This document shows, piece after piece, positions 25,335 to 31,633 of a DNA stretch of 31,633 nucleotides. The translations under genes were made by a program, and so were the position numbers. The notes below the pieces were generated by a model that saw nothing but the letters and a program-made list of their open reading frames with translations, was not told where the DNA came from and made no database searches. Source of the DNA: JANXQE01 sp035651635 (lineage in GTDB: Bacteria; Verrucomicrobiota; Verrucomicrobiia; Limisphaerales; UBA8199); the NCBI GenBank assembly GCA_035651635.1, contig DASRFK010000127.1, forward strand, positions 1 to 31,633, read 5' to 3'. Position 1 is the stretch's first letter. Each line of letters begins with the position of its first letter.

Positions 25335-25970
25335 TCAAGGCAGAATGGCAATAAAGTTAGTCGTCGCCGGCCGATTGAGCGGAACGGCGGTGGCCTGGAT
25401 ATCTATCGATTGGTAATGGTCGCTGGCATTGCCGTCCACCACTCCAAAGCGGACGATGCTGGTGGAGCGATTGGTGACGGTGAAAATATTATACCCCGGG
25501 AGATTGCGAACGCCTGCCGCAATGAGGACCTGGCGGTTGGTCCTGGTGATATTGGGGTAATAGACGAGGCTATTGGTATTGGAAGTGGTGCTGCTGCCAT
25601 TGACGCCGATGAACTGGAAACGTTCGAAATGGTCGTTGTCGTTGTAGGGCACGCTATCGTGGTCGGAATCGGTAGTTGGGTCGTCGTCGAAGCCGAGGGT
25701 CAGCGCGTTGCCGGAGCTATCGTTGGTGATACTCACAGCGAAGCGAACCCGGCTTTGGATGAACTCGATCGCGTTGCCGGCCCTTTGAGTTGTGAGCCCC
25801 TGAGCCGTTACCCCCGAAATCGCCAGACCGGAGAACCAGAGGAACCACATGGCGGCGGCCATGACAAATAATCCGATGCTCGAAGCGATCATCACCTCCA
25901 TCAGGGTGAAAGCGCGGCTTCGGCGAGTGAAGTTTTTGGCCAGCGGCGAAGAGTGGCAAGGCAGTTTCAT
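25335..25970 (-). CDS. Type IV prepilin-like protein (PilW/GspJ type)
   Basis: In this 211-residue protein, the class III signal is clear: RRSRA then FTLMEVMIASSIGLFVMAAAM, with cleavage expected between Ala20 and Phe21 and Glu25 at position +5. The Ala rather than Gly at -1 is common in this phylum. The C-terminal region is a pilin-like beta domain with WFLWFSGLAIS and many aromatic and Asn residues. The size and its place between PilV- and PilX-like genes fit a PilW/GspJ minor pseudopilin. Its start overlaps the stop of the preceding gene by 4 bp (ATGA), indicating coupled translation. Confidence 0.85.
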   Translation of the reverse strand: MKLPCHSSPLAKNFTRRSRAFTLMEVMIASSIGLFVMAAAMWFLWFSGLAISGVTAQGLTTQRAGNAIEFIQSRVRFAVSITNDSSGNALTLGFDDDPTTDSDHDSVPYNDNDHFERFQFIGVNGSSTTSNTNSLVYYPNITRTNRQVLIAAGVRNLPGYNIFTVTNRSTSIVRFGVVDGNASDHYQSIDIQATAVPLNRPATTNFIAILP

Positions 25971-26515
25971 TGCTGGCCTCCAGAGTACTTATTGACCAAC
26001 GTCTGCAGGCTCACCACCAGGGCGGGCCCGCGCGGCTGTTGAAACGTCCCGGTGACTGTGACCAAATGGCCAGCCGCCACCGGTTCGATCCGGGATACGA
26101 CCGTGCCGGCAACCTGGAAAGTGACGCCTGCTTTATTCAGCGCGATGGAATCGCTGTTCGTCAGGTAAACTGCCGAGGAGGTCCAGGGAGAATTCGGCGG
26201 GTTGTAGGTGGCGGCGCGGATGTCTTCGACTTTGGCCTCCACCACTGCCAGCACCGCGTTATAGTCGGCGGCGCGGCGCGTGCAAAGATCCATGGACAAA
26301 AGGGCTCCCATGCCCGCCCCAAAAAGAATCACCACCAATCCCATCATCACCATGACCTCCACGAGCGTAAAGGCTCCCTGGTCGATTAGGCCAACCGACG
26401 AATGGAGGCAGGCAACTGGAGAGCTCATCCAAGGCGGGTTCGATCGGGTTCTGGATGTGCCATAAACCTTCGCCAAGCGAGGTCTTCGGGCTCGATTGTT
26501 GGTTGATGGTTTCAC
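25967..26515 (-). CDS. Type IV prepilin-like protein (PilV/GspI type)
   Basis: This is the first gene of the pilin operon. The prepilin motif QGA-FTLVEVMVMMGLVVILFGAGMG places cleavage after Ala48, with Glu53 at +5. From the ATG at 26515 the leader would be 48 residues, long for a prepilin; an ATG at 26428 (Met30) gives a more normal 19-residue leader and may be the true start. The next segment RRAADYNAVLAVVEAKVEDIRAATYNPP is typical of PilV/GspI minor pilins. It probably helps initiate or cap a type IV pilus-like or type II secretion-like filament. No assembly ATPase or secretin gene is in the window. Confidence 0.83.
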   Translation of the reverse strand: MKPSTNNRARRPRLAKVYGTSRTRSNPPWMSSPVACLHSSVGLIDQGAFTLVEVMVMMGLVVILFGAGMGALLSMDLCTRRAADYNAVLAVVEAKVEDIRAATYNPPNSPWTSSAVYLTNSDSIALNKAGVTFQVAGTVVSRIEPVAAGHLVTVTGTFQQPRGPALVVSLQTLVNKYSGGQQ

Positions 26516-27048
26516 TTCAAGACCGCCTGGAAGATTTGAGAATTAACCGGGCCAATGGGCATCGCTGCTCCAGCGATGTCGGTCAGAGCACGAACTGCCC
26601 CAACCCTCGTAAATCCTGACTGAGTCATAAAGGGCCTCCCCACGGATACCAGGGAGAGCTCTCCAGTCAGCATTTTCAGATCCTGACTGAGGGCTTTTTT
26701 GTAACAACACATGGCCCAATAACGGTGTTAGTTTTAGCGTTAAAGCTTGTCTGAAATCCGTATCACCAATACGGTTTATCTCGACACCGATGACGACTAT
26801 TAGTGACATGTCCAAGAGCGATAACAGCACTTCTAGTACCACCGGGGGCTTGTAAGTTAGTCAGTGCGAACGTCGAAATAATCGCATTTGATTCTGTTTA
26901 AGCGGTTTAGAGAAACACAAACAAACGGCGCGCCGACCAATCCTCTAGCCGAAATGACAAAAAACGAGACACGAAATAAACCACGTGGGAGCGGTTTGGG
27001 GGGGCCGGTTGACGGTACGCGATCGGCTGGTAACCTCCCGCGAAATCT
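26516..27048. promoter_or_regulatory. Hairpin-rich divergent intergenic region upstream of the pilin operon
   Basis: These 533 bp hold no convincing gene. The structures seen are a hairpin CATCGCTG-CTC-CAGCGATG at 26560-26578, a 12-bp direct repeat ATCCTGACTGAG at 26613-26624 and 26680-26691, and a perfect palindrome GGAGAGCTCTCC at 26653-26664. There are also a terminator-like hairpin at 26664-26700 on the + strand and a small hairpin CCGTAT/ATACGG at 26758-26774. The region must hold the promoters of both the pilin operon (-) and the cytochrome operon (+); no sigma54-type GG-N10-GC site was found. Confidence 0.5.
26664..26700 (+). terminator. Terminator-like hairpin with T-tract on the + strand
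   Basis: CAGTCAG (26664-26670) pairs with CTGACTG (26683-26689), followed by AGGGC and six T (26695-26700). This is the layout of an intrinsic terminator read rightwards, yet no + strand gene lies upstream of it. It could end a short antisense or leader RNA, or shield the + strand cytochrome operon from read-through. Confidence 0.5.
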
Positions 27049-27663
27049 ATGAAGCTCGAACGAGCGACGCTTGCTGTGGCAGTGCTGGCACTTATTGTCG
27101 CTGGCTGGTGCACCGCGCAGAATCACCAGCTACGGGCGCGGTTGGAGGCGCTTTCCACCGGCCCGCAAACCTCGCCCCCATTGTTACCGACCAATATCCT
27201 TCAACGGGTAAGCAAACTTGAAGGAGTCACGCCGGATGTTGGGCAAACCATGCTCAGTATCCACCTGCACTTCGCCAAACTTTATTATGCTGCGGAAGCG
27301 CGCAACTGGGACCTCGCCCGGTTTGAGCGTGAGGAAATCGTTGAAGACCTCAACACGGTCGCCGCGCTCAAGCCGGAAGAAAACGGCGTGAGCCTGGTCG
27401 GGATGATCGGCGCCTTTACGAACAGTCCCACCGGGCCGCTCTCAAGCCTAAAGGACGCGTTAGACGTGAGCGATCGGCCGTTGTTTCGCAAGGCGTACCA
27501 GGATTCCATTCTGATGTGCAACACCTGTCACCAGTCGACCGGGCGCCCGTTCATTGTCATTACCGTTCCCACCAATCCTCCGGTGTTTAATCAGCGGTGG
27601 GAGCCGGGGACCGACAGCGCAAAAATACCCGCCTTGCCCTCGCAGGATCCGGCCTCTAAATGA
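27049..27663 (+). CDS. Exported monohaem c-type cytochrome-like protein
   Basis: This is a 204-residue protein with an N-terminal hydrophobic signal or anchor at about 7-23 (TLAVAVLALIVAGWCTA) and a helical body. One covalent haem site is present, CNTCH, at 157-161, close to the C-terminus. A Pro-rich tail follows. A helical bundle with a C-terminal CxxCH recalls cytochrome c'-like proteins, though the rest of the sequence is not clearly any known class. It is the first gene of a tight operon: its stop overlaps the start of the imelysin gene (ATGA). With an imelysin and an HTTM protein next to it, it may transfer electrons in a metal- or redox-linked envelope process. Confidence 0.75.
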   Translation: MKLERATLAVAVLALIVAGWCTAQNHQLRARLEALSTGPQTSPPLLPTNILQRVSKLEGVTPDVGQTMLSIHLHFAKLYYAAEARNWDLARFEREEIVEDLNTVAALKPEENGVSLVGMIGAFTNSPTGPLSSLKDALDVSDRPLFRKAYQDSILMCNTCHQSTGRPFIVITVPTNPPVFNQRWEPGTDSAKIPALPSQDPASK

Positions 27664-28790
27664 AAACCTCGGTGCGAGAAAATGTTGGCGGGAGGACTTG
27701 CCAGTGGTGGGCAAAGGTTTCGAGCATTTTCTGCCTAGCCGGAAATATGTTGCTCTGGGCTGCGCCGGCGCAAACGGCGACGCGTGAGGCAATGCTGCGT
27801 GACCTGGCGCGACAGGTCATCGCCTCCGGGTATGAGGATCTCGACGCCAGTTGCCAGGGCCTGACCAATGCGGCCGGCCAACTGGCGGAGACTCCGAATC
27901 AAGTTGCACTCGCCAGAGCCCGCCAGGCATGGACGGCCGTAGCCATGGCCGCCAACCATGTGCGTTGTTTTCAAACCGGGCCGCTGGTGGATCGCGAGTA
28001 CGCCGCGACGTTCTATTACGTGCGGATTTCGCCGCCGGCCATTAACGGACTCATCCAGCAAACCAACGCGATTGACCGGGGACAGGTGCCGCAACTGGAC
28101 GGCAACGCCAAGGGCTTGTTCGCACTGGAGTATTTGCTCTTTGGCCACAAGGGTTATCCAGGCATCGACAAACCCGATGGTCCCCTGGTTTTGGAAATGC
28201 TTTCCGGAAAAGGATCCGAGCACCGCCGCGCTTACCTGTTGGTTCTTGCGCAAGATCTGGAAGCCAAAGCCGCGCAACTGGCGCAAGACTGGAGTTCATC
28301 CGGGGACGAAGGGGCCGCCGCAAAATTCGTCAAGGCCGGGCAGGCGAGCGTCAATCTCCTGGTCAACCAACTCGCGCATTCCATCGAAGATGCGCAACAG
28401 AATCATTTGAATTTTGTCCTGGTGCTGCCCCAGCCCCTTGGCCGGCAACTCTATCGCGTCGAAGGCAGCGCCAGCGGCACTTCGCTGCAAGGCGCCATCG
28501 CATATCTTGAAGGGATGCAACGATTCTATCGGGGCGCCGGCGGCCTGGGTCTGGCCGACACACTCAAGCAAGTCAACGCGCCTTTGGCCAAACGCGTCGA
28601 GGATGCTTTTGTCGATGCGATCTCGGCCACTAAAACCATCGGCGAGCCGCTGGAACAGGCGGTGCTGGACAAACGCGATGCGATCCAGAACGCCTGCAAC
28701 AAGGTTCATGCGCTGGAAATCCTTTTCAAAGTGGACCTCGCCAGCGCGCTTGGTGTCACCATCTCGTTCACTTCCGGCGATGGCGATTAG
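27660..28790 (+). CDS. Imelysin family (M75-like) periplasmic protein
   Basis: In this 376-residue protein, a signal peptide lies at about 17-40 (WAKVSSIFCLAGNMLLWAAPAQTA). The mature protein is all-helical. The family hallmark is GNAKGLFALEYLLFG (148-162), and a Trp-rich first helix region ARQAWTAVAMAANHVRCFQTGP (86-107) is also typical. The GxHxxE metal motif of some imelysins is not seen, as in many imelysin-like proteins. The group includes IrpA and the EfeO core and is tied to iron or haem handling in the periplasm or outer membrane; peptidase activity is doubtful. It lies between the cytochrome gene (4-bp overlap) and the HTTM gene (11-bp overlap). Confidence 0.85.
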   Translation: MKTSVRENVGGRTCQWWAKVSSIFCLAGNMLLWAAPAQTATREAMLRDLARQVIASGYEDLDASCQGLTNAAGQLAETPNQVALARARQAWTAVAMAANHVRCFQTGPLVDREYAATFYYVRISPPAINGLIQQTNAIDRGQVPQLDGNAKGLFALEYLLFGHKGYPGIDKPDGPLVLEMLSGKGSEHRRAYLLVLAQDLEAKAAQLAQDWSSSGDEGAAAKFVKAGQASVNLLVNQLAHSIEDAQQNHLNFVLVLPQPLGRQLYRVEGSASGTSLQGAIAYLEGMQRFYRGAGGLGLADTLKQVNAPLAKRVEDAFVDAISATKTIGEPLEQAVLDKRDAIQNACNKVHALEILFKVDLASALGVTISFTSGDGD

Positions 28791-30171
28791 CCTAAACAAG
28801 CCGCGCGAAATCCTTGAACGGTTCATCTCGGGGCCCGTTGATATCGCCTCGCTCGCCGCGTTCCGGTTCCTCTTTGGCCTGCTCATGGCCGCGGCCATGG
28901 TTCGTTTTTTGGCCAAAGGCTGGATCCGGCTATTGTATATTGAGCCGAGGTTTTTCTTTTCTTATCCCGGTCTTGAATGGCTTCGCCCCTGGCCCGGGTT
29001 TCTCATGCATGTCCATTTTATAGTTCTCGCGATCCTGGCGCTGGGCATTGCGTTTGGAATCTTTTACCGGGTTTGTATCGCCCTCTTTTTCCTGGGCTTC
29101 ACCTATGTCGAACTCCTGGACCAAACCGCGTACCTCAACCATTACTATCTGATCAGCCTGCTCAGCGGGCTGCTGATTTTCCTTCCCGCTCACCGGGCCT
29201 GGTCCATCGATGTGTGGCGCAAACCGCAACTCCGGCTGGAGGCTGTGCCGGCCTGGTGTCTGAACCTGTTGCGCTTTCAAGTTGCGGTGGTTTATGTCTT
29301 TGCCGGCCTGGCCAAGTTCAATGCCGATTGGCTGCTCCGCGCCGAGCCGCTGCGGATTTGGCTGCCAGCACGAAGCGACCTGCCACTGGTCGGTCCCTGG
29401 CTCGGGCAGGCTTGGGTAGCCTATGGCGCCAGCTGGTTTGGAGCGCTCTTCGACACCTCCATAGTTTTCTGCCTGCTTTGGAGACGGACCCGCTGGCCGG
29501 CGTACGCCCTCCTGGTTTTGTTTCACGTGGCAACGTGGGTCCTGTTCAACATCGGCATGTTTCCCTGGATTATGATCGTCGCCGCGCTGCTGCTCTTTCC
29601 GGCGGATTGGCCGCGACGATGGCTGGCGTGGCTGCGGGGACGAGGAGCGGATTCTCAAACAGCTCTTTCGCCGCAACGTGGTGGGGCCCGCGACGAGATT
29701 TCCTTCGGGTTATGGTCAGACCGGCCTTGCTCGTTCCTTTTGGTTCTGTTGGCGGCGTACGCGGCGGTCCAAGTGGCGTTGCCGCTCAGGCCCTGGCTGG
29801 TATCGCAGCCTTCCGCCTGGACCTGCGCCGGCTTTAATTGCGCCTGGCGCGTGATGATCGCCGAAAAGACGGGCTACGCCGAATTTTATGCATTTGACCC
29901 GTCCACCAGCCGGCGTTGGAGATTGTCCGTAAAGAATTTCCTCACCCCGCGTCAAGAAACGCTCATGGCCCAGGATCCTTACCTGGTTCGCGCCATGGGT
30001 CGGCGACTTGCAGCCGACTTGAAAGCTCGCGGGTTGGTGCAAGCGCAGGTGACAGTGGATGCGTTTGCAGCACTGAATGGCCGGCCCAGCCAACCACTCA
30101 TCGACCCAAATGTAAACCTCGCCGGACCTGTGCCGGACGGGTGGATTGTCCCCCTGAGGCAGGCTGAATAG
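28780..30171 (+). CDS. HTTM domain (vitamin K-dependent gamma-carboxylase-like) membrane protein
   Basis: The protein has 463 residues. I take the ATG at 28780, which overlaps the end of the imelysin gene by 11 bp. A far longer frame open from 28414 would only cover that gene out of frame. Several membrane helices occupy residues 25-330. HTTM hallmarks are RFQVAVVYVFAGLAKFNADWL (165-185, Lys179) and LFHVATWVLFNIGMFPWIMI (247-266, His249). The C-terminal soluble part has AWRVMIAEKTG (355-365), NFLTPRQETLMAQDPYLV (386-403) and ALNGRPSQPLIDPNVNLA (431-448), matching the carboxylase-like tail. Vertebrate relatives carboxylate glutamate using reduced vitamin K; bacterial HTTM proteins are mostly uncharacterised. 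Imelysin-HTTM pairing suggests a joint envelope function. Confidence 0.9.
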   Translation: MAISLNKPREILERFISGPVDIASLAAFRFLFGLLMAAAMVRFLAKGWIRLLYIEPRFFFSYPGLEWLRPWPGFLMHVHFIVLAILALGIAFGIFYRVCIALFFLGFTYVELLDQTAYLNHYYLISLLSGLLIFLPAHRAWSIDVWRKPQLRLEAVPAWCLNLLRFQVAVVYVFAGLAKFNADWLLRAEPLRIWLPARSDLPLVGPWLGQAWVAYGASWFGALFDTSIVFCLLWRRTRWPAYALLVLFHVATWVLFNIGMFPWIMIVAALLLFPADWPRRWLAWLRGRGADSQTALSPQRGGARDEISFGLWSDRPCSFLLVLLAAYAAVQVALPLRPWLVSQPSAWTCAGFNCAWRVMIAEKTGYAEFYAFDPSTSRRWRLSVKNFLTPRQETLMAQDPYLVRAMGRRLAADLKARGLVQAQVTVDAFAALNGRPSQPLIDPNVNLAGPVPDGWIVPLRQAE

Positions 30172-30228
30172 TGGCGAGGGGCGAGTGGCGAGGGGCGAGG
30201 GACGCGCGGTGAAGAGATCCAAACTATT
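30172..30228. repeat. Short GC-rich direct repeats between convergent genes
   Basis: GTGGCGAGGGGCGAG is repeated nearly exactly in tandem (30171-30200), between the stops of the HTTM gene and the spermidine synthase-like gene. There is no T-tract and no clear stem. Confidence 0.4.
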
Positions 30229-31633
30229 TCAATGTTTGATAATGCGGAAGAGGCTGGCGTAATCGTCCGTCCAGAGGATCGCATCCTTGGCGTAGTGCGA
30301 GGCCATGATAGTCGCATGGGACATCACCGGCTGGGAAAGCAGGAACGGCTGATTTCGGCTGAGAATGACCCAATTTGAGCTGGAGAACCACCACGGTCGC
30401 GGCTTTTCATCCCAGGCGACGGAGATCAACATGAGCTGAAACCGTTTGGCTACCCCGACGACTACCGGCAACAAGTCCAGGTGGTGGTTGGAAATGTGCA
30501 CGGCCATAACGCCGTCGGCATTGAGGTGCCGGAAGTACGTTTCAAACGCCTCTTGCGTCAGCAGATGCACCGGAATGGCATCGCTGCTGAAGGCATCCAG
30601 CACCAGCACGTCGAAATGCTGCTCTGGTTGACGTTCCAACGAGAGCCGCGCGTCGCCCGGCACCACCTCGATGCGCGCGGCAGAAAGCTTGAGAAAGTTG
30701 AAGTAGGTTTCGGCGAGCCGCCGGACCTCCGGGTTAATCTCGTAGAAGGTGAAGGTGTCGCCGGGGCGTCCGTAGGTCGCCAGCGTGCCGGCGCCCAATC
30801 CCACCACACCCACGTGCCGATGGCTCTGGGGAGTGAAATTCTTCAGGACCACTCCCACACCGCTCGGTTCATTGTAATAGGTGGTCGCCACCATCGCGGT
30901 CGAAGGACTGGCCAACTGCAATCCGTGGGTGATGCCGCCATGGTTGAGCTTATAAGCATGAAAAGGTGTGCCGACCGCCCCTTCAACGACCCGGAGCACG
31001 CCGTAAAAATTGCGGGTCATGCAGACGTTATCGCGGGCGGCGCGCGAGGACTGGAAGAACAGCGCCGCACTTAACACGCTCACTCCCGACAGCAAGGCCG
31101 GCCAGAGTCGTCTGCGCCGGTCCACCCATGGAATAGTCGTTTGCTCGCGGAAGTGAATGCCGAAGACCAGCGCCGCGAGGAGCCAGACACCCCAGTTCAG
31201 CTCTGCATAGGAATGAAAAACCAGGGGTGACACGATCCCTACCAGGATTCCACCCGCCGCGCCGCCCGCCGCGATAATCATGTAAAACGAAGTCAGAAAG
31301 CGCGGCGCGGGTTTTAGCCGGCACAATTCACCGTGGCAAACCAGGCAACCGACAAAGAGGGTGCCGCCGTATACAAGGATTTGGCGCCATAACGATACCT
31401 GGGATCCCTGGGACAAGGTGTAGCACAACGCAGCCAGGAGCGGAACGAGCAACCACGTAAACGCGTTGCGTTGGTACCACGCCGGCCGATCAAAAGCGAT
31501 CACGAACGTTGCCAGGTACAGGCTCAAAGGCAGCATCCAGAGGAATGGAACGGCGGCTACGTCCAAACATAACTTGTTGGTCGTCGCCAGCAGCAACACT
31601 GAGCCGCAGGCCGGCAGCGAAAACCACCAGGCT
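30229..31633 (-). CDS. Fused membrane/spermidine synthase-like protein (5' end cut off by window)
   Basis: The frame is open to the right edge; a GTG at 31599 is internal, since the upstream codons (AWWFSLPACGSVLLLATTN) continue the family pattern. The visible part begins with membrane helices (DVAAVPFLWMLPLSLYLATFVIAF and several more to about residue 195). A spermidine synthase-like Rossmann domain follows: HVGVVGLGAGTLATYG, then FYEINPEVRRLA with the acidic Glu, PGDARLSLE and VLVLDAFSSDAIPVHLLT. Such fused transporter-like/aminopropyltransferase proteins are common in environmental bacteria. Whether they make polyamines is unproven, because some bind other substrates. The C-terminal tail ends IIKH. 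It converges on the HTTM gene. Confidence 0.85.
   Translation of the reverse strand, partial: AWWFSLPACGSVLLLATTNKLCLDVAAVPFLWMLPLSLYLATFVIAFDRPAWYQRNAFTWLLVPLLAALCYTLSQGSQVSLWRQILVYGGTLFVGCLVCHGELCRLKPAPRFLTSFYMIIAAGGAAGGILVGIVSPLVFHSYAELNWGVWLLAALVFGIHFREQTTIPWVDRRRRLWPALLSGVSVLSAALFFQSSRAARDNVCMTRNFYGVLRVVEGAVGTPFHAYKLNHGGITHGLQLASPSTAMVATTYYNEPSGVGVVLKNFTPQSHRHVGVVGLGAGTLATYGRPGDTFTFYEINPEVRRLAETYFNFLKLSAARIEVVPGDARLSLERQPEQHFDVLVLDAFSSDAIPVHLLTQEAFETYFRHLNADGVMAVHISNHHLDLLPVVVGVAKRFQLMLISVAWDEKPRPWWFSSSNWVILSRNQPFLLSQPVMSHATIMASHYAKDAILWTDDYASLFRIIKH

Noticed and set aside
26516..26720. c-di-GMP riboswitch in the pilin leader
   Set aside because: The conserved class I core and its tetraloop receptor pattern are not present; only generic hairpins are seen.
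28414..28779. Extended N-terminus for the HTTM protein
   Set aside because: This part overlaps the imelysin gene out of frame and shows no HTTM similarity; the ATG at 28780 fits the family start.

Overview
The window looks like a chromosomal segment of a Verrucomicrobiota bacterium, probably of the Pedosphaera/Limisphaera type. This is inferred from family content and style, not from a marker gene. The signs are a Tat-exported Gfo/Idh/MocA oxidoreductase, a multidomain FG-GAP surface protein, prepilins with an Ala-Phe cleavage site, weak Shine-Dalgarno sequences, and many small dispersed palindromic repeats (for example the GTCCCGCCTTCAGGCGG type) between genes. No tRNA, rRNA, CRISPR array, transposase or phage gene was seen.

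Layout. 1-5 kb (+): the 3' end of an exported FG-GAP/jelly-roll protein, a membrane-anchored alpha/beta hydrolase and a Tat-exported oxidoreductase. 5.0-11.2 kb (-): a compact signalling locus. It holds a class I SAM methyltransferase of the PhcB type, a six-TM hybrid sensor kinase overlapping it by 4 bp, and a receiver-plus-kinase protein, in the same order and with the same domain logic as phcB-phcS-phcR of Ralstonia. Just upstream lies a FabZ-like hot-dog dehydratase, and divergent from that is a FadL-type outer-membrane fatty-acid transporter (11.7-13.0 kb, +). A CAT/condensation-fold acyltransferase follows (13.4-14.4 kb, -). Together these suggest that a fatty-acyl (possibly 3-hydroxyacyl methyl ester) signal is made, exported or imported, and sensed. 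A perfect 16-bp palindrome sits over the probable promoter of the methyltransferase.

14.5-21.3 kb: a repeat-rich accessory stretch. It contains a tandem array of a ~112-bp hairpin unit, a truncated-haemoglobin lipoprotein, an AsmA/DUF748-like envelope protein, a McsA-like zinc-finger protein, a Sel1-repeat membrane protein, a perfect 25-bp inverted repeat that looks like a bidirectional terminator, a frameshifted exported protein, a small exported protein, and a 203-bp tandem repeat built from a 121-bp element with inverted ends.

21.3-26.5 kb (-): a four-gene operon of three pilin-like proteins (PilV-, PilW- and PilX-like) followed by an unusual 849-residue protein. That protein has two membrane segments, an extracytoplasmic cluster of six CxxC motifs and two receiver domains, each preceded by an Hpt-like helical domain that appears to have lost its histidine. 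The leader of this operon is rich in hairpins.

27.0-31.6 kb: a tightly coupled + strand operon of a monohaem c-type cytochrome-like protein, an imelysin-family protein and an HTTM (gamma-carboxylase-like) membrane protein. It converges on a fused membrane/spermidine-synthase-like protein that runs off the right edge.
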